In this document: one piece after another, positions 1-11,536 of the stretch
Layout: every line of letters begins with the position of its first letter
Numbering within the stretch: position 1 is the stretch's first letter
From: Pictodentalium vernedei
Lineage: Eukaryota; Mollusca; Scaphopoda; Dentaliida; Dentaliidae
Length of the DNA: 64,000 nt
Direction: 5' to 3'
NCBI GenBank assembly: GCA_031216915.1
Contig: CM062289.1
Coordinates: forward strand, 394,346,674 to 394,410,673
Program-made: the position numbers and the translations under genes
Notes under the pieces: generated by a model
Seen by the model: only the letters and a program-made list of their open reading frames with translations
The model's database searches: none
What the model was told of the DNA's origin: nothing

Positions 1-2424
1 AATAGCAAGCATATAATAATAAATATATAGCGTCGTTCAATAATTCGAAAGTTTGTGTGACATTATTGGACTATGTCGGAACTGAGGGACGATGTCCCTG
101 AACCGAACCAAAAATTTCTAAGTCCACCGACGCTATCAGTTTCTTATCCGGCATCGCAGCATTCTGGTCCGATGAAAGAACCTGTAGAAGATCAAGTCAG
201 ATGACATACACAACAGCATATGTTGTTCCGAAAGGGAAAGCTCGAAATCCTCCGAATCCCTTTCGGTATCCCGTCGGACCGGATGAAATTTTCGGACGTC
301 CGTACCCGCTTCCGCGGAGCGTCCCGACCCAGCATAGTCGGATAAAACATTATGCGACAGATTCAGTTGTTGCTGGGATGCTGCGATAAGCTGTGCTATT
401 TAGGATAGCACATCCGTCCCCGAGGCCTGTGCAGTAGCGGTCTTACGATGCATTGCCGCCGGAAGCTCCGTGTACATTGACTCCCGCACACTTCCTATGC
501 GAACGTCCGGAGTCAGCAGGCCTCGTGTCCCTGGCTACCGGATGGTGTGACCTGGTCGCCGATGATTCTCTGACTGGCGAAGCTGACTGGATATCCGTAG
601 CCAAGAGCGGTCGTGTGCGCTACCATGAGAATGAGGAAGCCTTATTGACAGTCTCTCCGGACTGACTATATGTTGGAGCGTCCCGAGCGGCGGGCGTATG
701 CTCCGAATGCGAAACATTTTGTACCACAACATCTGGGGCCAGATGTTGTTGTACGAGAGAGGGGTCTCTCTCGCTCGCCGTCCGGATGGACCAGAACGAG
801 CTATGAACTGGACTAAAAGGCTTCCTCCGTTCTCCCTCTAATCCGCCGTCACTGGGTGTGCATTTGGTTGATTTATAGTGCTCGCATCACCCCAAAACTC
901 CTTCTAGACCGCAACGGACGAACCCGGCTGCCAAACCATTCGATGAATGGACGCTACACCGGGCGAGCTAGTGGACGTCAAAGGCCGTCGAACCTACTAG
1001 GGTCCTCTTAGGCAATTGGCGTATTTACATGAGCACTTTTCCGCTAGCCCTTCATTAATTGTGACGACGGAGGCACACTGTTGGAAGACATCACAGATAC
1101 ATCACCCTAATCTTGATCGTCTGAAATAGAAATTGATAAAGTAGAGTGACCCTGCGGGGAAAGGACCGGAATGTCCAATTCCCCACTAACATACCGTGAC
1201 ATACGCTTCCCATGTTGTCATCGAAATCATCAGATACAGAACAGGAGTTAATGCGAGTACACTGACTACATATAGAATGATTATAAAAGTCAGAGGAAGA
1301 CTTCCTCTTATTACAATTGATCAAAATCCTTTCAATGTGAAAAGAAAACAAAGTCCTGGTACTCGCACCAACCCCTGACAATCAAAATACATAATAATAA
1401 TATGATCCATTAACATAGAAAAAATAATTGAAATCCAAATATTTTGAAAAAAAATTTTTTCCCAACAGCCCAAGTTTCTGAAAAGTAACGTTGAGCCCCA
1501 ATGGATCCCAAGCCTAAGTGTGGACAAAAAATTTAAAAATATTTTAAACAATTTATGCAACACTTACGAACAATAATAATATATCTAGTTATGATTAAAT
1601 TAACATCAAGATATTATTTTCAAGAAATCCCCCCCTCACACAGAGGGCTGTTGTTAATGTAAACAATGAGTGTAAAAACACTAAAATAAAACTCCAGGCA
1701 CCCAGGCCCGAAATCAGTTACCAAAATACACTATCTGATGCAAAACAGAGACTTCCAGGGAAGAAACTGCAGAACATCAGATGGTAGATGCAGAACACAA
1801 CGCCTAACCACCCATAGGTGAAGACGTAAACATGGGGAAAAGAACAGAATTCATTCTGTTATCAGCTAAAACTCCCAAGAAATTTTAGTAATAATTACAG
1901 AAACTATGCCAAAAGCATGGGAGAATAGCAAGAGGGGACTTAAAGGAAAGGGAGAGAGGAAAACACTGAAAAATCAGTGTAACTAAATAACAAGAATGAC
2001 AACAAAATGGCTGCTGCCTCGAAAATAGGTAACTTAACATAATTTCATAAAAAAATTTTAAGTTACAGCCCTGATAATATTCTGTCACACATTTTTCCTC
2101 TCCTCCTTCTCTATCCTCCTTAGAATCACCATTTCACTAATATTTATGTGTCTGGCATCATTTAAACTGAGATTTACAAGCACAAAGATCAGTCAGATGT
2201 TAACTGATGAAGGGCCAAACTAAGAAATGAATAATGGCGCCAATTTTGGAACGTCCTTGACACTGCGCATGCGCAGTAGAGGTGAAGTGTGGGGGGCCAT
2301 TCAGGACATGTTTTCTTTGGTTTTAGATGCAAATTTTGGGGATTCGGGGGCAAAATTTGTGTTTGGCCCTATATTTTAAGAGTTAGCACCAGCTATGTCT
2401 GGGTCATTGGTACAGTATAAAAAT
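1..2424 (-). mobile_element. DIRS-type element, 5' remnant (DIRS-5)
   Basis: This stretch aligns by eye with the 5' part of the intact copies: 1-1380 corresponds to gag and 1381-2424 to the untranslated leader and outer inverted terminus. Gag is badly broken by stops and indels; only traces such as the SSSDF and CSQCTRIN Cys-rich segment (about 1230-1330) remain readable. The right end finishes with gtctgggtcattgg followed by cagtataaaaat, as in the other copies. It continues beyond position 1, so whether RT and YR are present is unknown. Confidence 0.85.
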
Positions 2425-2654
2425 ATATAAGTATTTTTATCTGTCCCAATACATAGAGTAAATACAGTACTATGAAAATTTCCTCTAACACTGTTTAATA
2501 CTTTCAACAAAAGGTCTTTTCGGTGGTAATTTTTTGTAATTTTGCACGAAATTCACCCAATATCAAGGTGGACCAACATTTCACAAGACAACTTCAGAGG
2601 CACTTTTTTATTAACTCTTAACCTGTCGAGTATTTTCTTGAATTTATTCATAAA

Positions 2655-3240
2655 ATCCAGTCATGGCTGCACTGAAGCAGCCATGACTACTGTTGAGTAA
2701 TTTGAACAAATAAAGGCCTGCTATCATTTGTGATATGATTGGTCCAAATTTACAATGATACATTCTGTTGGACAGAAGCCAAATTATAGCCTTTCCGTCA
2801 GCAAGAGTATTGGTGTCCTACCACCACAATAGAAAGAGTCAAAACAGGCTGATTTTTGCCAATTCAAGGTGACTTCTTCGCCCTAGTCTTCGGGTCTGCT
2901 ACTGTTTGATCCAGTCCAAGTGCATTGAACTTGTATCATAAATTTTACTATCAACTAGGTACATGTGGAATAAAATAGTGGTTCGAGAGTGCGCAGTGTA
3001 AATATAATTTTTTCCTTGCTGTTTCCTTGTTTTAGTGCTCTTCTCTGAATCAGGATTTCTGTTTGGGATTTTTTAAATGCTAACGTATCGTCCATATTGT
3101 GGTTTGTGGAATTATAATGGGTGGTGACTGGTTTGTACTGGATCTGCCGTATATCGTGTTGTTGGATGGCTAAAATAGGTATCTCCTTGGGAGTTGTTCA
3201 CCTAAACAACTCCCAAGGAGATGGCTACATTAGCCACCCA
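2655..3240. repeat. Two short palindromes in an otherwise unassigned stretch
   Basis: 2658-2692 pairs agtcatggctgc with gcagccatgact. 3187-3229 pairs ctccttgggagttgtt with aacaactcccaaggag. No coding signal was recognised between DIRS-5 and exon 13; the next kinesin exon was looked for here and not found. Confidence 0.6.
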
Positions 3241-3522
3241 ATAATCACCATCACCCGATGCAAGGACTTTACCAAGTAGGCTAATTTCACCACCAGTATG
3301 CAACCAAATTAGCCGCCCGATGTAAACAAACAACTGACGAGGCAAATAGTGTTGAAACCAGTCTGGTCAAATAAAATAAAGAGGAAAAATAATCTAACTC
3401 CCTCTTGGTACAACACATCCAATTCTACATAACCTAGGAACATGTGGAGATCCTCTATTTAAATGAGATGGACTACTTCAAATTATGCTCTGATGTGCCC
3501 AGGTGTAACAAAATAAAGTTAC

Positions 3523-3615
3523 CTTTATCTTTGAAAATAACATATCAGTTGCTTCCTTTTCTTTTGAAAGGGACTCTTCTTTCTCCTGCATTCTCTCTAA
3601 AAGTTTGGATTTATC
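3523..3615 (-). CDS. KIF3B: KIF3B-like exon 13 (stalk coiled coil)
   Basis: Thirty-one codons read DKSKLLERMQEKEESLSKEK then EATDMLFSKIK, the equivalent of the KIF3B stalk segment ending in Ala-Lys-Ile-Lys. Heptad-like spacing of Leu, Met and Ile is visible. The acceptor is ATTTCAG and the donor AAG|GTAAC, in phase 0 at both ends. The next exon of the stalk was not found between 3522 and 1. Confidence 0.88.
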
Positions 3616-3832
3616 CTGAAATGATGAAAATGAAGGAAAAGAATCGTTATTTATTTATTGGTGCATAATGCCACCTCCAGTGTGCAAAATTTGATGAGAA
3701 TGCTAGTTTCGTTGACGTAGTGGTTTCACAAATTTAAATCAAAGTGAACGGATGACCGGTTAACCAAAAGTCGCTTCTTGAATGGTAAAGTCTGAGTCAC
3801 TTAACTGGTAGAGTGCTATATTTTTTCTCAGC

Positions 3833-4430
3833 CTCATGATTTCTTCACACATTTTTGTTTTGTTACTATTAGTAGGACAGTGCCTATATAACAATGCAAA
3901 TCAATGGAGATGAAGTGATTGTACTTCCAAGATAATATAAAGGACATCAACAAAATATGAAGCCTTTATCTTAAGGTACTTGCAGTTCAGAATAAAGGCC
4001 AAATATGGGCTTCTAGCACTCTTCCAGTTAATCAGCCTTTTTTGTGTCTTGATAAATTTTAGACTTTTGCCTTGAGAGGCTATATATATATTTCACTTCC
4101 ACACAATATATGAACACTACTTCAGCCTCAAGATTTGTTCACATTTTTGTCGTGTTACAATTCATGGGAGAGTGCCTACAGGCATAAATGGTAACAATGC
4201 AAATCGATAGAGATGAAGTAATTTTACTTAGAAGATAATATTAAGGACATCCACAGAATATGAAGCCTTTAAATTTAGGTACCTGGAGTTCAGAATAACG
4301 TTTAAATATGGGCTTCTAAGCACTCTACCAGTTGAGCAGCCTTTCTTGTAGCTTGGTAGATTTTTAGACTTTTGCCATGAGTGGCTATATATAGGCAATA
4401 TACATTTCAGTTCCATGCAATATTTTAATA
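3833..4430 (+). repeat. Tandem duplication of about 300 bp, diverged
   Basis: Two units, about 3833-4110 and 4123-4430, share ttcacacatttttg, agagtgcctac, aatatgaagccttt and atgggcttct. A piece of the same unit recurs at about 39311-39415, so the unit belongs to a dispersed repeat of unknown type. Confidence 0.68.
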
Positions 4431-4821
4431 CTTTTTAATGATAAAAAAGCAGTTTTCCAAGAATTTTTACATAGCCGAGCATTCGGTTAGCCATCTCCAA
4501 CCCACGTGAACGGTCAGTCGGTTAAAGTCATTTTTGAAATTTTGCACACTGCACCTCAACAGCTGAGGCTATCCCGTGGTTAGAAAACGGTAGAAAGCAA
4601 GACATGTCATTGTCAATTATGAAGGAAAATGATTGATTAAAAATAAGAAATAATTATAATAGAATGTCAAAGACAGGAATAGTTTGAACAGTAATGAGTG
4701 ATGACACTAGTAGAGGGAATACCTTATAAATCTACCGGATGATTTAAGACCTGCAGAGTCAAGTTCAAAAGATTAAACACAATTTAAAAATTCAATTTAA
4801 AAATATATTAAAAAGGTTGAT

Positions 4822-5057
4822 TACTTACCTTACATGAAAAGCAGACAACACTTGCAAAAGAATTCTTGAATAACTAATTTTTTGTCTCAAAAACATAGGT
4901 TATGGCCCCTCATTGGAACGAGCTCGATGAGCTTGTTCCAACAAGGGATCATAACCTATGTTTTTCAGACAAAAATGAAAAAAATAATTGAAATTAATTG
5001 GCCATTTTTGAGAATAGCGGTGGCCAGTTTTGGCTGTTACACTCGGTCAAGGGTTAA
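4822..5057. mobile_element. TTAA-type palindromic MITE, family A
   Basis: A degenerate copy of family A, defined by 44584-44834 and 60496-60747. The long hairpin arms around ggttatggcccctcattgg are kept; the left terminus is eroded. Confidence 0.75.
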
Positions 5058-5499
5058 AAAATGTCTTCTATCTCATTATCTAAATTCCAGGAAAAAGGTG
5101 CTTCTAAAACGCTCTGCAACAAAATTATGGTACTTACAGAATGACACCCAGTTAAATAATGCCTGAACTTTAATTCCTCATTTATCGATTATCCGTTATT
5201 TATGTTCGTTTTTTTCGTTTTTCAGCTAAAACAAGTGCAAAAGAGATGTTTCAATTGTCCACTATTACACAGGTTAAAATACAATAGGGCTAAATTTAAG
5301 GACTTTCAAGGAGTCTGATGGATTTTAAAGTACTTTTCAAGTACATTTTCAGAATTTTCAAGATTCAATGAGTAAGACTGAAATTCAAGGACTTTTCAAG
5401 GATGTGCACATCCTGCTGACCTAAGAATTATTTGTAAACAAGAAAATAGTGTAATGCAAAGCATTGCATATGCCCCCTCCTGCAATGTCAGCATGGAAA

Positions 5500-5728
5500 G
5501 TTAAAAAATTTATAGTAATTTATATATTTTTTATACTTACCAATGACCCAGACTTAGCTGGTGCTAACTCTAACAAAACCAGGGCCAAACACAAATTTTG
5601 CCCCCCAATCCCCAAAATTTGCATCCAAAACAAAAAGAAATCATGTCCTAAAGGACCTCCATACTACACCTCTACTGCGCATGCGCAGTGACGCAGACGT
5701 CCCGAAATTGGCGCCAATTATCATTCTT
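5500..5728. repeat. DIRS-1 inverted terminal repeat, 3' side
   Basis: This segment is the inverse of 12420-12622. The match runs from about 5540 (ccaatgacccagacttagct) through the GC-rich palindrome tgcgcatgcgca near 5680 to ggcgccaatt near 5715. The outermost 40 bases are side-specific: gttaaaaaatttatag here, against a cagtataaaaat end on the other side. Such side-specific tips are copied into the internal complementary region. Confidence 0.9.
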
Positions 5729-5802
5729 ACTGGCAGTGCCTGGTCAGCGCTATGTACTCAGCGGGGAGGCAAGAGTTCCCAACTCCAGGGAGGGCCATCC
5801 CC

Positions 5803-5890
5803 GTCTGGGTCATTGGTAAGTATAAAAAATATATAAATTACTATAAATTTTTTAACATTTTTATACTGTACCAATGACCCAGACTTAGCT
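5803..5890. repeat. DIRS-1 internal complementary region
   Basis: Positions 5803-5856 (54 bases) are the exact reverse complement of the element's one tip, 5500-5553. Positions 5857-5890 (34 bases) are the exact reverse complement of the other tip, 12589-12622. The two halves meet at AAC (GTT on the other strand) at 5854-5856. This is the diagnostic DIRS structure; in the DIRS replication model it serves as a template that joins the two ends during formation of the circular DNA intermediate. Confidence 0.95.
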
Positions 5891-6490
5891 GAATAGTAAA
5901 CAGGCTGGAGGGCCTAGGACATAGAGGAAAATCCAATAAGCTCAACTATATAGTAAAGAGGTAACCCCTTAAGGAGAAAAGGAGTATTAGGCTTTACATG
6001 TATCTTTCTTATTTAATATTCAATTAGAAAGATACACTACCCTTAATAATTGAGCACAATAACATTCATGTTCTCTATTAACATCCAGTATAACCCTTAT
6101 ACTAATTATTTTTAAAGCAAGCCAATAAATAAAGTAGTCCAGAGAATTGAGACTCTTTATAGTCATTTAAAAGTGTCCGAGTATTGTATATTAAAGCCCG
6201 TTTGACACTTGACATATACAAATGCTTCACACCGAGCTACACTTTAAAAATAAGACATGAATGAATTTAAACATTAATATTACACTTTAAAACCATCCCG
6301 GAAGCGACTCAGAAATACTGACTTGGAGGAGGCATTCCCTTGCTTTTCACTATAAAGCAGGTGACCTAAGGGAACACCCGCCCCCCCCCCCCCTTCCCCT
6401 TGCCCTGGGTCAAATAGCCCAGAGCGAAGAGGGCAGCCGGACGGAGTCACTGCCGGAACAGAAAGCCTGCATAACTATAGTTGCAACTGT

Positions 6491-7486
6491 TTAGTGGACG
6501 ACATTCTGAGCAACAGATAACGGACCTAAACAATGCAGGTCTCCAGAAATGGACTCAATATTTCTCAGATAAAAATTCGTAAATGTGGATGGCTGAGACC
6601 AATAAGCAGCCTTCATTAAATCTGTAATAGCAACACTATTAGCATAAGCCCAGGAAGTAGAAAGAGCTCTTACTTCATGAGCAGAAATCTTAAGCACAGA
6701 CTGCTGAGAAGATAAATCTTCATAAGCAGTACGGATAGTTAACTGAATCCATCTAGCAATAGAATGGACTGAAATGTCCTTTCTATTAGGAATCAAAGAC
6801 AGAAAGAAACGTTTCCGTCCCTTTCTGATAAACTGAGATCTCTGTTTATAGATACGTAGTGCTCTAACAGGACAGAGTAAAGGCCTACGCCCGTCTGAAG
6901 ACGGAAGAGCCTTAATAACAATAGGTTCCGGATATTTATTAGGAGCCTGATTCTTAGCTAAAAAACCCACATTAGTAGTGAAGGTGATAGCGTTCCCAAC
7001 ACTACGATAATGAGAATCATCCACCGATAGTGCATGAAGCTCACTGACTCTTCTAGCAGAAGAGAAAGCTAAGAGAAAAGCTGTCTTATAAGATAAGAAT
7101 TTGAAATCTACTGTCCCAAGAGGTTCAAATGGCTTTTCCTTCAATTTAAGGAGAACCCAAGCTAAATTCCACTTAGGAATTAATCTAAGAGTTCTGGGTC
7201 TATTTATCGAAAAGTTTCTAACCAACTTCGATAAAGAGACATTAGATCCAATTTGTAAACTATCATGATGTGCATAGGTATCAGATAACATAGATCTATA
7301 ACCCTTTATAGTAACAGGCTGCAGTTTGATTTCGTCAAACAAGTATACTAGAAAGTTTGCAATGTCTGGTATAGAGGGATCAAATATATCTACAGAATGA
7401 TCCCTACACCAACGACGAAAAACCTTCCACTTAGCCGCATAGTTTAGCGAAGAGGAGGTCCTCCCACAGTTAGAAATCGCGTCCAC
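6491..7486 (-). CDS. DIRS-1 tyrosine recombinase
   Basis: About 331 residues from VDAISNC to AQNVVH. It shows the catalytic set: Arg in FSSARRVSEL, His-x-x-Arg in ISAHEVRALS, and the nucleophile Tyr in STFTNFYLR. An N-terminal SAM-like core-binding region (KWKVFRRWC, IANFLVYLFDEIK) precedes it. It would insert the circular copy by Tyr-linked strand exchange. The domain has no ATG at its start. The same frame is open all the way up to the gag stop (9433), over about 980 codons antisense-free but overlapping RT/RNase H in another frame, so YR may be made from an internal ATG, by readthrough of the gag TGA or after splicing. The chosen start is simply the domain boundary. Confidence 0.9.
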   Translation of the reverse strand: MDAISNCGRTSSSLNYAAKWKVFRRWCRDHSVDIFDPSIPDIANFLVYLFDEIKLQPVTIKGYRSMLSDTYAHHDSLQIGSNVSLSKLVRNFSINRPRTLRLIPKWNLAWVLLKLKEKPFEPLGTVDFKFLSYKTAFLLAFSSARRVSELHALSVDDSHYRSVGNAITFTTNVGFLAKNQAPNKYPEPIVIKALPSSDGRRPLLCPVRALRIYKQRSQFIRKGRKRFFLSLIPNRKDISVHSIARWIQLTIRTAYEDLSSQQSVLKISAHEVRALSTSWAYANSVAITDLMKAAYWSQPSTFTNFYLRNIESISGDLHCLGPLSVAQNVVH

Positions 7487-9633
7487 TGCTCGTCCTGTAA
7501 AGTGCTTGCCATGCAAGAAGGACCGCACAACGGAAAAACGTGAAGGTTGAGACCTTGCGGGTTGTGATGGAGTTGGCGCGATTTCCCCTGCGAAAGAAGA
7601 TCCTCCCGTGGAGGAAGCTTCCGCGGTAGGTCCCACAACAGACACCTGAGTAGATTTATCCACGGTCTCTGTGGCGACAGAGATGCTACCAACAGAATCT
7701 TGCACTGAGATTGTTTTATCTTTAGCAATACTTGTTGAATTAACGGCGCTGGAGGATACGCATATCCTATCATTCCGTCCCAAGGGATCGACAGAGCGTC
7801 TACTGCAAATGCTCTTGGATCCGGACACGGAGACACATACGTCTGCAACTGATTGTTGAGATGTGTCGCAAATAAGTCTATCATTGGCCGTTCCCATTGG
7901 TAGCAAATCTGATTGAATACTTGTTTGTTGAGAGTCCACTCCGACGGCAACAAGCGACCCTTTCGTGAAAGGGAGTCTGCTAGCACATTCAGACGACCTG
8001 GTATGTGACGAACCGAAAGAAGAACGTGATGTTCTAACGCAAACAGAAGGATTCTTTCCGTTAGATTGAACAACGGAACTGAATGAGTGCCTCCCTGATT
8101 CCGTATATACGCCACTACTGTCGTATTGTCGGATAGGATTTGGACATGAGCATCGTGAATAATGTCCATCCAGTGACGTAACGCAAGCCAAATTGACATC
8201 ATTTCCTTGATGTTTATGTGCTTGCACAGGAATTGCGGATCCCAAAGACCCTGGCATCTCGAATCCGTTGGGATTAATGATGCACCCCAACCTGTTTGAC
8301 TGGCATCCGTCATAACGGTAAAACTCGGATCCGGCAACTGCAGCGGAACTCCTTGAGTTAACCACTGAATGTTTGCCCAAGTCTGAATCTCTTGTTTCAC
8401 TTGATCTGACAAGAGAACGTCTACATCGAGCGAATGAATTTTCACACTCCAATTCTGAGTCAGGAAAATTTGAAGAGGACGTGTGCGTAACCGCCCCATC
8501 GGAATGAGATCCGCGGCGGCTCCGCACAGACCTATCAGTCTCATAAATTCTCTCGCCGTGACTTTGTCTGCATGCAGACAATAGCGAGCGTAACAACTGA
8601 CTAATTTCGCTCTGGTTAACGGCAGACGAACGAGATTGTTGTGCGTCTCGAAGCTCATTCCCAGATGAGTGAATGACATGGACGGCACCAGATCCGACTT
8701 CTCCTCGTTTACTATAAAACCGAGACGTCGGAGCAATAGAAGAAGATTCTGAACATCGTTCTGAAGCGTTAACTCGTTGCCGTACCTCTGAAGAATGTCG
8801 TCCAGGTAGGCCGACGTTACCGCAGACGAATGAGCTCGGAAGTAGATCATTACCGAGTTCATTACCCGAGTGAAAGCCCAGGGTGCTAGATTCAATCCGA
8901 AGCACATCGCCCGGAATTGATACACCACTCCTAGGACTGCGAAGCGTAGATACTTTCGGAATGTCGGATGCACCATGACGTGAAAGTACGCATCCTTGAG
9001 ATCTATGCTCGTTGCATAATCGTTCACCCGAATACTCGCTCTGACCGATCGAATCGTCTCCATATAAAACTTCGGAGTGACGATCAGCTTGTTTATCCAG
9101 CTCAAATCTATGACTGGACGGAACGAGCCGTCTGGTTTCGGAACCAGAAACAGATGGCTGTAGAATCCCGGAGATTCCTGGTTTTCTACGACCTCTACCG
9201 CGTTCTTCATTAAAAGAGACTGCACCTCTGATAACAGAGCGTCTCTTTTCTGTGGATTTGACGGAAGATGAGTTCACTTTGGACTTCGAGTTAATGGAGG
9301 CTTTCGTTTGAAGGATATCTTTAGACCTTCCGAAGTCACTCCTCTCACCCAAGGGTCGTCCGTAATCGACGCCCACTCTTGTGAAAAGCTCGACAACCTT
9401 CCGCCAACCGGAACGCGATAGAGGTTTAAGCCATCACCTCCTGGACCTGCGAGGCCTGCGGTAGGAGAAACCACGTCTTCCACGACCCGCACCTCGCCTC
9501 GTCGACCTCGGGGCGTCCGACCGATTGTCCCGGCCTGAAGGACGTCCCGAACGAGAGTCGCTATCCTGACGGTCTCTTGAATAAGACCAAGAGGACGAAC
9601 CGGAACCTCTATAGGAACCTCTCTTGGGCGCAT
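7444..9633 (-). pseudogene. DIRS-1 reverse transcriptase / RNase H with one nonsense codon
   Basis: The frame starts at an ATG (MRPREVP, 9633) overlapping the end of gag by 200 bases in a different frame, as in the sister copy. A TGA at 9274-9276, in place of a Trp codon (TGG) in the sister copy, cuts it. Downstream the frame is open to 7444. It contains LVPKPDGSFRP, a catalytic Asp in SIDLKDAYF, FGLNLAPWAF and the YLDD box. RNase H follows with MTDASQTGWG, KEMMSIWLAL, LSDNTTVVAY and LADSLSRKG. The C-terminal IDLFATHLNN...PDPRAFAVDAL domain is the segment usual in DIRS RT proteins, often described as methyltransferase-like. Apart from the nonsense codon no damage is obvious. Confidence 0.9.
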
Positions 9634-11536
9634 TAGACCCAGAAGTGCCTGTCTTATTCGTGTCTGCTGTATCCGACTTCTTAGGAGCAGATCTGAACAA
9701 CAGAGAATCATTAGCTTTCTTTTTAATTTTATCATAAATAGCGGAAAGCTTGCCGTCAAAGAGAAGTTCTCCTGAGACCGAAGCGACTCTAAGAGAGTTC
9801 TTCACCTTAGAATCCACTAGTGTGGATGTAGCTAGGGCTGCGTCACGTCTAACCAACTCCAGATTTGCCACTGAAAGGGCGGAGTTACACGTGGAATAAG
9901 CTACTGCCCTTGAAAGAAGTCTTAAAGAGGATTGTATATCCTGAAACTCTTTCCTCTGAAGGCGCAGTGATAACGCCTTAGTAAGGTGATCTGCGTAAGA
10001 TAAGGCATCTAAATTGGCTCTGTTAGACGCAATAGCTGTTTCCAACACCGCGGTTGGAATAGAAGCTGACGACGGTAATGATAGCTCTAAGTCTTCCGCC
10101 TCGTCGTCCATACGCAGAGGAACTCTCGGAATACCCTGTCCTGCCGTATCGAATTTATTCCTTGCATTAATGAAAGGCAGGTTGAGAGTATTAGCGGACA
10201 AGAAACCTGCTTTCCCCGTCCTGGAAGCAAGTTTAAATATAGCGTCGTTCAATAATTCAAATGTTCTTGCAACATTATTGGACTGCGACGGAAACTCGGG
10301 AGCGATGTCCCTGAACCGCTCAAAAACTTCGGAGTCCAATGACGCTATAATTCTCTTGTCCGGAAGCGCAGCAGTCTGGCCCGACGGAACAACTTGAGGG
10401 AGAAAGTGCCGGATGAAGTCCACGGCAGCTTTATGTTGTTCCGAAAGGGATAGCTCCAAGTCATCCGTATCCCTTTCACCATCCGGTCGGACCTCATGAT
10501 GTTCCCGGTCGTCCGCCCCCGATGCTTCGGCGGAGCGTACCGACCCAGCGCCATCGGATAATTCTCGATCCGACACCGTTTCTGTCGGCTGCTGGGATGC
10601 TGCGATAAGCTGTGCTATCTGCACAAGAATGTCCGGCGTCGAGACCTGCGGAGGCGCAGTCTTTCGCTGCTTCGCCGAGGGCAGCTCCGCATGAGATGGC
10701 TCCCGCATACTTTTCCTATGCGAACGTCCAGAGTCCATCGGTCTCGAATCCCTGGCTGCCGGATGGTGTGACCTGGTCGCCGAAGAATCCTTCATCGGCG
10801 AAGCTGGTAATATATCGGCGGTCACGCAGCCAAGGTGCGGTCGTGTGCGCTGACGAGAAGAGGAAGCCTTAACAGTCTCTGCGGACTGCTTATACAACGG
10901 AGCGTCCCGAGCGACGGACGTATGCTCCGCTAAAGACACATTTTGTACCACAACATCTGGTCCCAGATGTTGTTGTACGAGAGAGGGGCCTCTCTCGCTC
11001 GCGGCCCGGCTGGACCTGGACGAGCTAGGAACCGGACTCAAAGGCTTCCTCCGTTCTCGCTTACTATCCGCCGTCACTGGGTGTGCATCTATTATGTTTA
11101 TAGTGCTCGCATCACCCAAAATTTCCTCTTGGACCACATCGGACGAACCCGGCTGCCGAACCATTCGGTGAATGGACGCTACACCGGGCGAGCTAGCGGA
11201 CGACATTTGTCTAATCTCCATGAGCACTTTTGCCGCTAGCTCTGAATTCATTTGTGACGACGGACGCACACTTGAAGAAGATAACATGGAAACATCACCC
11301 TGTTCTGGTTCCTCTGAAATAGAAACTGAGAGAGTAGAGTGACCTTGCGGAGAAAGAGCCGGAATCGCTCTTTCTCCAGAAACAACATATCGTGACACAC
11401 GTTTCCAATGTTTCTCATCCCAATGTTCACATATAGGACAGGGATTAATGCGAGAACACTGACTACAATTAATACAATGATCATGAAAGTCAGAGGAAGA
11501 TTTCTTCCTATTACAATTTGAACAACGTCCCTTCAT
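9434..11536 (-). CDS. DIRS-1 gag-like protein (ORF1)
   Basis: About 700 residues, starting at the ATG of MKGRCSNCNRK, which lines up with the ATG of the sister copy at 23766; the frame is also open for 17 codons upstream but without ATG. The first 50 residues hold Cys pairs (CSNC, CINC, CSQC, CPIC), suggesting zinc binding. The middle is Ser/Arg-rich and probably disordered; a more ordered segment follows from SEQHKAAVDFIRHFLPQVVP. The end is an Arg/Gly-rich tail (RGAGRGRRGF, RRPRRSRR) fit for nucleic acid binding. The stop is TGA at 9434-9436. Assignment as gag rests on position and composition, as usual for DIRS ORF1. Confidence 0.85.
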   Translation of the reverse strand: MKGRCSNCNRKKSSSDFHDHCINCSQCSRINPCPICEHWDEKHWKRVSRYVVSGERAIPALSPQGHSTLSVSISEEPEQGDVSMLSSSSVRPSSQMNSELAAKVLMEIRQMSSASSPGVASIHRMVRQPGSSDVVQEEILGDASTINIIDAHPVTADSKRERRKPLSPVPSSSRSSRAASERGPSLVQQHLGPDVVVQNVSLAEHTSVARDAPLYKQSAETVKASSSRQRTRPHLGCVTADILPASPMKDSSATRSHHPAARDSRPMDSGRSHRKSMREPSHAELPSAKQRKTAPPQVSTPDILVQIAQLIAASQQPTETVSDRELSDGAGSVRSAEASGADDREHHEVRPDGERDTDDLELSLSEQHKAAVDFIRHFLPQVVPSGQTAALPDKRIIASLDSEVFERFRDIAPEFPSQSNNVARTFELLNDAIFKLASRTGKAGFLSANTLNLPFINARNKFDTAGQGIPRVPLRMDDEAEDLELSLPSSASIPTAVLETAIASNRANLDALSYADHLTKALSLRLQRKEFQDIQSSLRLLSRAVAYSTCNSALSVANLELVRRDAALATSTLVDSKVKNSLRVASVSGELLFDGKLSAIYDKIKKKANDSLLFRSAPKKSDTADTNKTGTSGSNAPKRGSYRGSGSSSWSYSRDRQDSDSRSGRPSGRDNRSDAPRSTRRGAGRGRRGFSYRRPRRSRR

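Noticed and set aside
1-3522. Further kinesin stalk exon
   Set aside because: I looked on the minus strand for the continuation after Ser-Lys-Ile-Lys and found no match with splice sites; it is probably outside the window.
5464-5836. Small plus-strand genes at DIRS ends (also 17801-18052, 62366-62782, 12387-12645, 24618-24818)
   Set aside because: They are translations of the inverted terminal repeat, present at each copy end in both orientations.
7671-7859. Plus-strand open frames over the DIRS coding regions (also 8968-9213, 10014-10397, 10612-10872, 11091-11239, 19917-20105, 23080-23484)
   Set aside because: They are shadows of gag, RT and YR frames on the other strand and show no motifs of their own.
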